Assembly (NCBI GenBank): GCA_014529385.2
Contig: CM043959.1
Location: 10,814,809-10,878,808, forward strand
DNA: 64,000 bases
From: Adiantum capillus-veneris
Lineage: Eukaryota; Streptophyta; Polypodiopsida; Polypodiales; Pteridaceae
Direction of reading: 5' to 3'
A program made the position numbers and the translations under genes. How positions within the stretch are numbered: position 1 is the first letter of the stretch; each line of letters opens with the position of its first letter. Shown here one piece after another: positions 1-8,804 of the stretch. The notes below the pieces were generated by a model, which saw only the letters and a program-made list of their open reading frames with translations, had not been told where the DNA came from and ran no database searches.

Positions 1-375
1 GTGGTTTTTGAGCCTTTGATACACTTCTATGGAGTGGCTATTAGAGGTAGATGCAAAACCCATTGCAACATCAAATTCCCGTTGCAAGGGTTAGCTCCCC
101 TTGCAAGAGCGGCTGTAAAGCCAAAGTGACTAAGTAGTGTTTTCTCCAAGACAGAAAGACAATGGGTGATGAGAGGGCATTGATTTAAGCTATTTAGATT
201 AGGCCAAATAAATGTTTTTAGAGAAATACTTCTTTTAGATCACTAATTACTTCCATGTTGAGAAGAATGAGAATGAACGATGTGAAGATGCTGGAATTAG
301 GGTTGCAGAGAAATGCAGACAGCTTGGAGAAGACGAAGGAAGCTCAAGGCACACAAGTTAGAGTGTATTACCTAG
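1..375. other. No gene recognised; left flank of copia element A
   Basis: No conserved domain, RNA gene or clear repeat is visible here. A short open frame runs from 255 into the adjacent LTR-like repeat, but it has no recognisable motif and its 3' part is read through that repeat, so I treat it as chance. The true left edge of the copia terminal repeat could lie further left than 376, because the right copy is truncated by a deletion. Confidence 0.5.
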
Positions 376-515
376 TGTGCAATGGAAAGATAGATAGCCC
401 TAGAGTGATGGGTGTATATACAATGCACAGGGGAAAAAACCTCCTAAAGAGGGAAAAAATGCCCCGGCAGTTCTTGTGTATTCACACACATCACTACCAC
501 ATGTATATGGTAACA
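376..515 (-). repeat. 3' terminal repeat of copia A
   Basis: It is nearly identical to 4295-4433. Read on the minus strand it starts TGTTACCATATAC at 515 and ends CACA at 376. A purine tract lies directly upstream on the sense strand, which supports the 515 boundary. The left boundary is less secure because the partner copy is truncated. Confidence 0.7.
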
Positions 516-526
516 AATCCCCCCTA
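516..526 (-). other. Polypurine tract of copia A
   Basis: The sense (minus) strand reads TAGGGGGGATT immediately before the TGTTACC start of the LTR. This is the expected plus-strand priming site and fixes the internal edge of the left LTR. Confidence 0.65.
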
Positions 527-590
527 GAGTGATGCGGTGAATGAGAGCTGGCACATGAGTAAAGGGAAGTGCCATGCCCTGAGGACATGG

Positions 591-1094
591 TCAGTCCACA
601 AAGGGGAGTAAGCCCAAAGCTTTGCGGAAAGCTTTGAGCTTCTCATGAGATAATGCCTTTGTGAAAAGATCTGCAAGGTTGTCTTGTGTCGGCACATAAG
701 TCAAGCTGATCCCTCCTGCTGAGAGCCTCTCCCTAACATAGTGGTAATGCACCTCGATATGCTTTGTGCGAGCATGAAAAACTGGGTTCCTCACAACTGC
801 CAATGCGTTATGACTATCAGTGTAGATAGTGTTGGCAGTGTCCTGTCCAACACCCAAATCAGCCATAAGGCGTCTGAGCCATACACACTCAATCGTGAAG
901 ACTACCCTGTACTCAGCCTCAAAACTAGAAGTGGCCACAGTAGGTTTCTTCTTGCTCAACCATGATATACATGAACTGCCAAGCATGAAACAAAAACCAC
1001 TTGTAGACACTTGCGTGTCAAAACAACCAGCCCAATCTGAGTCCAAAAAAGCATGTAAGTCTAGTGGCAATGATCCCCCCTTGGGATAAAACAA
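591..1094 (-). pseudogene. copia A RNase H domain
   Basis: This 167-residue open segment is the C-terminal copia RNase H. Visible signatures are DSDWAG near residue 18, TSGFCFMLG, SSFEAEYR (the usual STAEAEY site, here degraded), TDSHNALAV and the terminal block KHIEVHYHYVRERL followed by DLFTKAL. It degrades the RNA strand during reverse transcription and normally forms the end of a single Gag-Pol polyprotein. The natural stop lies at 591, 65 bp upstream of the polypurine tract. It is separated from the RT segment by a nonsense codon and frame changes near 1100-1143. Confidence 0.85.
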
Positions 1095-1142
1095 GCCAAG
1101 ATGTAAAGTGCCACTAAGGTAGCGGAAAATCCTCTTGATAGC

Positions 1143-1646
1143 CTACCAATGCTTAGACCCTGGGCTATACATAAATCTGCTGACCTGTGAGACTACAAAC
1201 TGAATATCCGGCCTGGTGTTGCATACATAAATGAGGCATCCAACAGCAGTTTGGTAAAGAGTGACATCTGCAAGATCACCAGCATCATGAAGACTCAATT
1301 TTAAACCTGTTTCCATGGGAGTGGCAATAGGTTTGCAATCCTCAAGTCCAAACTTACATATCAATGTCTCTATGTAACTTTTTTGACACTAGGCAATACC
1401 ACCATCACACTGCTTAAAGTGTATGCCCAAGTAATGATGCAACAGCCCCAAATCTTTCATCTTGAAAGTAGCATTCGAATCAGCCTTAAATTCAGCAATA
1501 TGTCTCTCATTTGGTCCAGTGATCAGCAAATCATCTACATAAAGAACCACAATGAGAAGTACATCACCCTCACGCTTTACATACAATGTGCTTTCTATTG
1601 GGCTGTTACGAAAGCCTCGTTTGACCAAATGAGTGTCAGCTACCAA
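1143..1646 (-). pseudogene. copia A reverse transcriptase, C-terminal half
   Basis: Two open segments (1389-1646 and 1143-1364) carry the catalytic motif VLYVDDLLITG (YVDD box) and the downstream MKDLG...YLGI block. They continue into RPDIQFVVSQVSRFM, the connection towards RNase H. The segments are separated by a stop or frameshift at about 1365-1389. The region between 1646 and 1790 that should contain the finger/palm segment (YGLKQ region) is not open in a single frame, so the polymerase is inactive as encoded. Confidence 0.8.
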
Positions 1647-1789
1647 GCACGAGGAGATTGCTTTAACCCATACAAAGCCTTCTTACATCTACACACTTTG
1701 TCATCCTATCCTTTCTTGACAAAACCACGAGGCTGCGTTACATAAACTTCCTCAAATATGTCACCATTCAAGAAAGCAGTAACAATGTC

Positions 1790-2608
1790 TTATTGATGTA
1801 CATCCCAACCAAAATGAGCTGCCAATGCACATAGAAAACGCACAGTAGTCATACGACAAGTGGGAGAAAAAGTCTCTTCATAATCTATACCTTTTTGTTG
1901 TGCATAACCCTTTGCAACAAGTCGAGCCTTATGGCGATTGATCTCACCATCCGGTTTGCGTTTCAACTTGTAAACCCACTTCGTACCAATGGCCTTTTTG
2001 CCAGGAGGAAAATCACATAAAGTCCATGTGTCATTTTTTATAAGTGCATCATATTCTGGTTGCATGGCAGCCATCCAATTTTCTGAATGTTGTGCTTCAT
2101 CAAAAGAGAGAGGTTCCTCAACATCATGTAAGCTAGACACAGCCAAAGCATAACAATCTGATGCATAAGATGCATGGCAAGAGCCTGAACGAGTACGACT
2201 AGACAAAGGTGCATCCAATTTACTATCACGCAATGTATGCACCAACCATTTTGGCATACCTCTAGCCTGCTCATTTTCAGCCCTTACCTCATCAAGTACA
2301 TCATGTACATCTGCATCAATATTAGGCTGATTTGTAACATTTTCGAAAACCCCCATAGGCTGTACATTTGCCTCATTGGAATTTACGTTCAAACTTCCAC
2401 CACTGAAAAGAGGCAACAAAGTGTCATAAATGTCCTGTGAGCTTACAATATCGTCTCTAGTACATGACATCAAGGGCTGAACAGAATCTTCCACAAACAC
2501 TACATCCCGTGAAACCAGAATACGCTTTGTTTGCGGATGATACAACCTGTAACCTTTGCTTTCAACACTATAACCAACAAAAATACATTTGACAACCTTA
2601 TCATCCAA
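1790..2608 (-). pseudogene. copia A integrase C-terminus and reverse transcriptase N-terminus
   Basis: This 272-residue segment begins in the integrase C-terminal block (CIFVGYS...KGYRLYHP, then ILVSRDVVF). It passes through a variable linker and enters the copia RT at W...DTWTLCDFP, GTKWVYKLKRKPDGEINRHK and ARLVAKGYAQQKGIDYEETF. It then stops before the QMDVKTAFLHG palm motif. It is part of the polyprotein, not an independent gene. The start methionine at 2608 is internal and has no significance as an initiator. Confidence 0.85.
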
Positions 2609-3325
2609 TTTTATGCGCTATGTTTGTGGCACCAAAGAATATGCCAAACAACCAAAAACACGCATGTGCTCAATAGAAGGCTTTCTATCATGCCATGTTT
2701 CATATGGAGTAATAGACTACAAAGCTTTCGCAAGACACGTGTTAAGTACATAAGTGGCACACATGATGGACTGAAGCCAAAAAGAATGCGGCAAAGCTTG
2801 ACTTTTGACCATACATCGTGCCATTTCTGTAAGTGACTTGTTTTTCCTCTAAGCTACACCATTCTTCTGAGGCATATAAGGCACTGTGCATTGGTGTTTT
2901 ATCCCATGACTATCCAGAAATGCATTAAATTCATGAGACATATACTCCCCCCCTCGATCGAAACGGAGGGTGCCCATAGTACATTTCGAGACGTTTTCAG
3001 CCATAGCCAAAAAGTGTTTGAAGCACATAAAAACTTTGGACTTCGCTTTAAGCGGAAACACCCATGCATGCCTAGAGTAATCATCAATGAAAGTCAGGAA
3101 GTAAAGGTAATTGCCTAAGGACGGAGTTTGCATGGGCCCAGAAACATCACTATGCACAAGCTGCAACCTGCATGTGGCCCTAACTGAACCATCCTTTGGA
3201 AACTTCAAACACTGCATCTTACCCAAAATACAACCTTCACAAACATGTTTGACAGGTGCTTCAAGAGGCGGCAAAGAAGCAACCATATCAAATTTCTGCA
3301 AACGTAGCAAACTAGCAAAATTCAA
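2609..3325 (-). pseudogene. copia A integrase core
   Basis: The segment 2849-3325 holds the zinc-binding tail CEGCILGKM and the DDE-type core: LVHSDVSGPM (first Asp) and FDRGGEYMS (second Asp). The third catalytic residue should follow NGVA, but the codon there is TAG (2849-2851), so the catalytic glutamate is replaced by a stop. Below 2849 the frame continues as recognisable integrase (YETWHDRKPS, VFGCLAY) down to 2609. The enzyme inserts cDNA into host DNA in the family; this copy is dead. Confidence 0.85.
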
Positions 3326-3510
3326 ATGCCCAAAACGTGCATGCCACAGTTTTGCATTTGAAACAGCCCTTCAATCTGCAACTGCATTTGCAAAATTTTA
3401 TCCACACTTGTCATACAAAGTGAGCTTATACAACCCACAACACAAAAGGCCAGATGCAACAATTTCATCACCAATACTGAGATCGTTAACTGTACATCTG
3501 TCATCCACAA
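3322..3510 (-). pseudogene. copia A GAG-pre-integrase segment (degraded)
   Basis: This open segment lies between protease and integrase. It occupies the position of the copia GAG-pre-integrase domain, and the HARFGHLNFA-like text straddles its end into the next frame near 3325-3360. The identity rests mainly on position and on the adjoining integrase frame. Two frame changes separate it from the protease segment. Confidence 0.5.
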
Positions 3511-3562
3511 ATTTGACTACAAGTCCAAGTCTAGCAAGTGCAGATACAGACAAAAGATTCTT

Positions 3563-3865
3563 CTAGATGCTAGGTACATAAAGTGCATCAAGAAGTGTAA
3601 AAGAACTACCATTTACAATAGTAAGCACAATCTTTTCAACTCCTTGAATAGGATAAGAGGCATTGTTGGCACAAGTGACTAAATTTCCATGATGGACAGA
3701 CTCGAGAGAGGTGAACAATTCACGATGTGAGATAATGTGCTTTGTAGCACCACTATCAAAATACCACACGTGAATCTGTAGCAACTGACATGCATGCATC
3801 ATGGACAACAGGATTGTAAGTGCACTTTGTACTAAAAGCCCATTCTGCATCAACATCAGCATCAC
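3563..3865 (-). pseudogene. copia A aspartic protease
   Basis: It contains VWYFDSGATKHI, the retroviral-type aspartic protease active site (D-S-G-A) in copia context, followed by the flap-like region and a hydrophobic ALYVPSI end that matches LxxVLYVP in the family. It normally cleaves the polyprotein. It is offset by one base from the gag frame: the gag frame runs off near 3773, where a one-nucleotide indel just before the active site breaks continuity. Confidence 0.8.
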
Positions 3866-4271
3866 AGTCTCCTTTCACAGAAGACTCAACAATAGCTGCA
3901 TTTGTAGTGGAACCAGCATTTGCAGTGGAACCACCCTCTTTCTTCTTAGCCTCTTTGGCCTTCAACTTAGGACACCGCTTGATCAAGTGATCGTTAGCTT
4001 TACCATAATGGCAACGCATCTTCTTTTTTCCCTTATCACCAGAATTGCTAGACGAAGTGCTGCCAGTAGAAGCATTGGGAACAAAATTTTTGCCACTCAC
4101 AGCAAAACCATAAGAAGTGGCTGCATTGTTGTTACCGCCCTTTCTTTGAGAAGCAATAAAAGCCTGTTCAACTGCACGTTGTCTAGTCCTGTTCTTTCTG
4201 GAAAGTGACTCTTGCAACAACAATGTGCACAATGCATCAAACTTGACAACTTCAGGATTTCCTTGGGTCAT
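3756..4271 (-). pseudogene. copia A gag C-terminal half with altered zinc knuckle
   Basis: The segment begins inside gag (RLMTQG..., the end of the capsid-like UBN2 region) and runs through a basic linker to a zinc knuckle. The knuckle reads CHYGKANDHLIKRC: spacing fits CX2CX4HX4C, but the second cysteine is Gly. A Lys/Glu-rich tail and an Ala/Thr-rich stretch follow. The upstream half of gag is missing and LTR sequence begins 24 bp beyond the ATG at 4271, so this methionine is not the original start. Nucleic-acid packaging would be the normal role. Confidence 0.75.
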
Positions 4272-4294
4272 AAGTCTCCTTGCAACTTAGAGTG

Positions 4295-4433
4295 TGTGCA
4301 ATGGAAAGATAGATAGCCCTAGAGTGATGGACGTATATACAATGCACGGGGAAAAAACCTCCTAAAGAGGGAAAAAATGCCTCGGTGGTCCTAGTGTGTT
4401 CACACACATCACTACCACATGTATATGGTAACA
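4295..4433 (-). repeat. 5' terminal repeat of copia A (truncated side)
   Basis: It matches 376-515 with few differences. On the sense strand it begins TGTTACCATATAC at 4433. Its downstream end joins gag sequence directly. The shared word TTAGAGTGT next to both copies may be the microhomology used by the deletion. Confidence 0.65.
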
Positions 4434-4767
4434 GAAGAAAATCTTGAGGGGAAAACAACAACACCGACTGCATCATGGAAACCCAAGCAAAATGGGCCTT
4501 GCATTTTTATAACCTACAAGTAATGATCACTAATCTCTCTCCATAGGATTGCTTTGTTGGCACTACCTACTTGCAGGGAGTGATATGGGCGTGGTGCCTA
4601 TGAAATGTTGTACACAATTTTTAGGTTTTTTGAAGCTATTTTGAGATGCTGCTTTTCAACATTCCTTTTGAGCCATGCTTGGAATAAAAATAGTGCTTGC
4701 ATAAAGAAAGCTTTGGCCGCACAAGGAGATTCGAGGGAGCAAGAACGAGGGCAAGGTATGCTGCTAC

Positions 4768-4770
<3 letters not shown>
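4434..4770. other. No gene recognised
   Basis: This sequence lies between the copia repeat and a long (TC)n tract. No domain or repeat is recognised, and the open frames that cross it are continued only by the dinucleotide repeat. Confidence 0.4.

Positions 4771-4852
<82 letters not shown>
4771..4852. repeat. (TC)41 microsatellite
   Basis: This is an uninterrupted run of 41 TC units, 82 bp. It generates long artificial Ser-Leu or Arg-Glu frames on both strands. Confidence 0.98.
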
Positions 4853-4854
<2 letters not shown>

Positions 4855-4916
4855 GCCTGCAGAGCAGGGAATCTCGCTTAAGCAGTGCCTTGCATTAACC
4901 TGTGGATTAACCGAAT

Positions 4917-5726
4917 GTGACTTGTGCACACAAAGCACCAAAGCCTGGCAAGAAGACCAGTGGTAAAGCCATGACCACTCGGGCCTCATCCCGAGGGAAG
5001 CTCACATTTGCCGGAGTCGTGGTGACTCCACCAAAAGTGGACAACACCACTCAGCTTCGGCATGAAGTCGAGAGGCTCTGCAAGGAGAATGACGAGTTAA
5101 ACCAGCGACTTGTCGCAATCGAGTGTCGTCTCACAGCAATAGAAAAGTGCAAGAGTGAAGAGATGGAACACATGGAAGACATGCTCACTAAAGCCAAGGC
5201 GGAGGTAGAGACCACCCTCACAAAGAAAGTTGAAACGCAAGTGCACAAAGTTGTCTCCCACAAGGTTGAAGATCGTGTAGCATTTTCGCTACGCGAACAA
5301 CAACGCCAAGAAGACATTGCCCTCAATGTTTGCATTGGTGGGCTTGCCAATGATTGGAAAGGGGAGGGTGACCTCGCATTCCATAAGTCCATTCCTCAAA
5401 TTCAAATAGCAATCCCGGTGGTCCAATGGGATGAGGAGTCAATTACCACTCTTGTGCACGAGCATCAAACCAACCATGCCATCCTCACCTTCAAAACCCA
5501 AGCGGATCGAATCAGACTACTCAAGCAATCAAAGCTTCTCAAGGACACTGGATTCTGGTTTGCAGAAGATCTCACACCTACTCAACTCAAACACAAGAAA
5601 GTAGAACTTGAAAAAGTACGTAAAGCACGAGCAGTAAGGAAATGGGCAGTGTATCAAGGAGGTAAGGCCATTATCCAGGAGTTTCAAACTCCCAAGCTGG
5701 CTTCCCTCTCACCTGCCCCCTCTTAG
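4917..5726 (+). CDS. LINE-1 ORF1p-like protein (coiled coil, RRM, C-terminal domain)
   Basis: An intact 269-residue frame. Residues about 20-40 are basic and low-complexity. Residues about 45-115 form a heptad-rich coiled coil (LRHEVERLCKENDEL and following). Residues about 130-200 fit an RRM-like fold (ALNVCIGGLANDW ... NHAILTFKT). Residues about 205-260 match the L1 ORF1 C-terminal domain in pattern: LLKDTGFWFAEDLTPTQ, then charged helix KARAVRKWAVYQGGKAII. In L1 elements this trimeric RNA-binding protein coats element RNA. The assignment is from domain order and motif memory. The start at 4917 is the first in-frame ATG; an internal ATG at residue 19 is equally plausible. No ORF2 (endonuclease/RT) is visible before element T begins 70 bp downstream. 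It could be a solitary or domesticated copy. Confidence 0.6.
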   Translation: MTCAHKAPKPGKKTSGKAMTTRASSRGKLTFAGVVVTPPKVDNTTQLRHEVERLCKENDELNQRLVAIECRLTAIEKCKSEEMEHMEDMLTKAKAEVETTLTKKVETQVHKVVSHKVEDRVAFSLREQQRQEDIALNVCIGGLANDWKGEGDLAFHKSIPQIQIAIPVVQWDEESITTLVHEHQTNHAILTFKTQADRIRLLKQSKLLKDTGFWFAEDLTPTQLKHKKVELEKVRKARAVRKWAVYQGGKAIIQEFQTPKLASLSPAPS

Positions 5727-5796
5727 GATTTTCTTTTGTCTTCCCTTTTTTTTTAACACCTCGTTGGACCCTCAGTCCTTAACTGAGATGTATGCT
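5727..5796 (+). other. Downstream of the ORF1-like gene, up to element T
   Basis: A T-rich stretch follows the stop codon, then the 5-mer ATGCT next to the LTR of element T. Nothing else is recognised. Confidence 0.4.
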
Positions 5797-6285
5797 TGGA
5801 ATGGGAGTTGGTCTCTTTAGACAGCTTATTCCAGTGTTAGAATTCACAGCTAGTGATATCTCATCAAGTCAGTTAGTAAGAATGGGAACAGAGTGCTGGA
5901 CAGAAATAAAGAATTGAATTGGAATGTTATACTGAGGTGAAAGACACAAGTGAAAGACTGAAAATGGTATTTGTAGACTCAGATTAATAGCTCAGGGATA
6001 ACCAGTACAATGTACAATGGGTTAAGCTCAGATGATTATAGAAGCAATGATTACAGGGTGAATCTAAAAGCTAAGAGCTCGTAAATCCGAAAGTGTTTAG
6101 AAAGCCAAAAGCCAAAAAGACCAGAAGACAAGAAGCCCGATTATAGTGTAGCGGGTCCTATTTATAGCTCTCAAGAGTTACTGTAGTAACTGCCTGTGGT
6201 AATTACTGCCCATGAAATAGCTTCCCACTGGTCGGCCTTCTAAAGGGGCAGTTCCCGCCTGTTGGAACTCTCCTCGCCTTCTACA
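5797..6285 (-). repeat. 3' LTR of element T
   Basis: It aligns with 15916-16372 over its whole length. Plus-strand edges are TGGAATGGGA and CTTCTACA. It is longer than its partner, mainly because of ~20 bp at about 5821-5840 (CAGCTTATTCCAGTGTTAGA) not found in the other copy, plus smaller indels and scattered substitutions. The divergence suggests an old insertion. Confidence 0.9.
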
Positions 6286-6299
6286 TCCTTCCCTCCTTT
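6286..6299 (-). other. Polypurine tract of element T
   Basis: The sense strand reads AAAGGAGGGAAGGA directly before the TGTAGAAGG start of the 3' LTR. Confidence 0.75.
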
Positions 6300-6350
6300 C
6301 TTGAATTTTGGTATAACTCCAAAATTTCCTCTGACTGGAAAATTTCCACT

Positions 6351-6374
6351 AAAACCCTAAACCCTAAACCCTTC
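6351..6374 (+). repeat. Interstitial (CCCTAAA)3 telomere-like motif
   Basis: Three consecutive plant-type telomere units (ACCCTAAACCCTAAACCC) occur inside the 3' end of element T. They are too short and too internal to mark a chromosome end; they probably arose by local slippage or from the AT-rich leader. Confidence 0.7.
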
Positions 6375-7221
6375 TGTTGCTGAGTTGGCCGATGTTCCTC
6401 ATGATAGTACTCTTTTGGTATTGCTAGCTTTATACCATACTTCATGCTTGTTGAGTGCTTGACACCACTATAGTTGTAATTCCAAGGGTTGCCAGCCAAT
6501 GAAATTCCAGTGCTCAATTGGGAAAATCCACCGTCTAATTTTGAGATAGAACTACTCAGTATCCTTCCACTGAACCCGCTTTCTCTTGCCCTTATCTTGT
6601 GTTGGTGCCTTAGAAGTCCCAGTGCCAACATTGTCCTTCTAGAAAAGTTTGTAAATGGCCTTTTGTTGAAGCTGATCCCGCCTTTCAATGGACATCGCAA
6701 ATTCATAAGGCGTGAGGGTGTTGAAGGTTTTGGTGTCGGGATCGTACAAACTGCACTTGCCCTTTGTTAGACGGGTTCTGGCCAATTTATGACAATGCAA
6801 AGCTGTGTGGATCCATCCCTACGGGAGAGGCTGATTCGTCTTAATTCTAGCTTCAAAGAGAATCTCAGCCATCTCTTTGTATTGTGGCCCCAGTCCTGGT
6901 TTTGCAGGGATATCCTTTTCAGGAATCTTGGAAGACTCCATAATCAATTGAAGTAACTGATTTGTGATCTTCGTTAATCCAGGGAGCTGGATCTTCCACG
7001 ATCCCTTACAGAGTTTGACCTTCTGCATTTCTCCTTGCAGATCCATGACAATATCCATTTTGAGGGCATCATTGATCAGTGATTGCCAGGCTTTCCATTC
7101 CATAGTGGCTCGCTCATACCAATCGTGGAGTTCATTAGTGATGCTGAAGTAAGTGAGCCGATCCACTGGTTCTGGATATTGAGGATACAATGCTGGGAAA
7201 ATTCTAGGCAGTTCATCCTCT

Positions 7222-7793
7222 TTAGCAGGTAATGCATACAGGAGAACTGGGGAATCGGGCACAAACTCCAAAAAAATAAGAACAGCTTGGTTCTCTTGCT
7301 ACATCATCTTCCCAGTAACTCAGACGAGCTAAAAAAGTCTTCGGAGAGCAGTTGCTTATTTCTCCTACTGTCATTTGAGTTTGAGGTCCTTTACTTCTGC
7401 TAGAGGATTGATCTTCAATGATGGCCCCCTCTGATCCAAAACTCCTCTGGCAATTTGCATCTGAAGCAAGACTTATTTCAGTTGAGTCCTTACCTCCTTC
7501 ATACATCTGTATGTAGGTCTGTTTCCTAGCAGTAGATCCTGCTCAAGAGCTAAAGAGTGTCGATCTGCAATGGACTGTCGCTGCCAATGTGGATTGACTG
7601 TCATATCATCAGAAGTTAGCATCCACTCAGGTACCCTTTCCAGTAGTAGCTGGATCCTGCTGGGATGCTTAGGCAATTGACACAACTCTTGATCATGAAA
7701 GGCAGCTGACTTCCAATGTTGAATCATTTCCCTGGCTCCCACATACAGCCTTTGGAAGCATTTCAGATAAGAGATAAGAGTGTCATCCTCCAA
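7222..7793 (-). pseudogene. Extra 3' ORF of element T, middle part
   Basis: Overlapping open segments (7473-7793 and 7222-7506) continue the unknown 3' ORF in different frames, implying at least one frameshift near 7490. The first has a protein-like text with clustered Trp, Arg and Leu (SYLKCFQRLYVGAREM, HWKSAAFHDQELCQL). No conserved domain is recognised. It is probably part of the same ancestral protein as the neighbouring segments. Confidence 0.45.
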
Positions 7794-7987
7794 AAACTTC
7801 CTAGTAATAGGAGATGTCTTAATCTCTTGTTCAATGTGATGAGTTGTAAGGAGTGTTGCTCATCAAGCTTGAAGGATTCAGTCACAGCTTTGGCCTTTCC
7901 TTTGCGTCTGGAATGTGCCGTGACTAATGTACTAAAGAATCTCCAGTTTTGCCCTTATTGTGTTGTCCACTGCCTTGTTGCTGATCA

Positions 7988-8804
7988 TCAAACTGTGGTC
8001 AGTCGACTGGTCTTTGCGCTAGTCTGGCTACCCCCTGTGGCAGCTGATCCACCAGCTCCAGAGCCTGAGGGTGGGGAAGGAGGAATATTATTATCATCAT
8101 CAGGTTTATCTGCTAGGTTGTCCTCCCCTTCCTCATCCTGCTCTTCTTCCCTCTCAAAATCCTCATCAAGATCATTTTGCTTATCGATATAATCCATGAT
8201 GGCCTACATTGCTAAGGTTGTGTTGTATTCAGAGAGCTTTCTTGTAGATCACTCTGCATAGTCTCCATGGGTGCCTTCAAATTTTCCATATCCATAGCTA
8301 CATTGCCTTGTGGAGTCAGAATATCATCAAGGTTATTATAGATATATCTCTCTGTAAGGGAAGCCTTTAATGTAGTGTGGGTTGTCAGCAGCGTGTTGAA
8401 GTCTACTCACTTCCTTCGTAGCATAGTCTAAAATATGTCAGCATCTCTTAAGGCTTCTGCTTTGTCTTCATTTAACTACCAATTCTCTGTTTCGAGCTTG
8501 CATAGCTTTGCTTGCAGCTCCTTAATTGTTCTTGCTGATGATTTTCAGCAATACCATGCTTAAGAGATTGTGTTGCCCCATCCTTATGAAATTTTTGAAT
8601 CTGCTGCTGGCTGCTTTCCAGTTCTTCTTTCAACTTAGATACTTCTTTAGTGGAAGTTGACGCATCCATCATCTGTCCTAAGGCATTGACAATGGTATTC
8701 CATGATGCTTGGATAAGCGTCGAGCAGCCATCAGCCATTGTAGTTGAGTCAGATTGAACTGGCTCATAAACCATGACAGGAGCTACGTATGGCAATGCTG
8801 CCAA
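7988..8804 (-). pseudogene. Extra 3' ORF of element T: coiled coil and acidic segment
   Basis: The segment 8472-8804 (110 residues) contains a helical, Gln/Glu/Lys-rich stretch (KEVSKLKEELESSQQQIQKF) typical of a coiled coil. The segment 7988-8197 is strongly acidic (DEDFEREEEQDEEGED) followed by a Pro/Gly/Ala/Ser-rich linker. About 270 bp between them has stops in every frame. The function is unknown; the composition suggests a structural or chromatin-binding accessory protein rather than an enzyme, which is inference only. Confidence 0.45.

Larger units (their letters stand above)
376..4433 (-). mobile_element. Ty1/copia retrotransposon A, decayed and internally deleted
   Basis: Minus-strand copia element. 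Reading from 4271 down to 591 the order is gag tail, protease, GAG-pre-integrase, integrase, reverse transcriptase and RNase H, which is the Ty1/copia order. A ~140 bp direct repeat flanks it (376-515 and 4295-4433), with TG...CA ends on the sense strand. The right copy abuts the middle of gag with no room for a primer binding site or the capsid N-terminus, so LTR end, leader and gag front were lost by deletion. Coding frames are broken by several stops and frameshifts. Flanking 5-mers (CCTAG and GAAGA) do not form a target duplication. It cannot be autonomous. Confidence 0.85.
6281..7271 (-). pseudogene. Extra 3' ORF of element T, distal part
   Basis: Two open segments (6819-7271, 150 residues; 6281-6706, 141 residues) lie between integrase and the 3' LTR. 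The first is rich in aromatic and Pro residues (FPALYPQYPEPVDRL, ELHDWYERATMEWKAW) and reads like real protein. I do not recognise a family. The second runs through the polypurine tract into the LTR edge, so its end is not coding. Position and length fit the additional ORFs that Tat/Athila elements often carry downstream of integrase; no transmembrane segment typical of an envelope protein is evident. Confidence 0.5.

Noticed and set aside
4605-4989. Open frames rich in Ser-Leu (plus) or Arg-Glu (minus) across the (TC)n tract
   Set aside because: They are produced by the dinucleotide repeat; the flanking residues have no domain.
6351-6374. Chromosome end / telomere
   Set aside because: Only three units, embedded in a retrotransposon.
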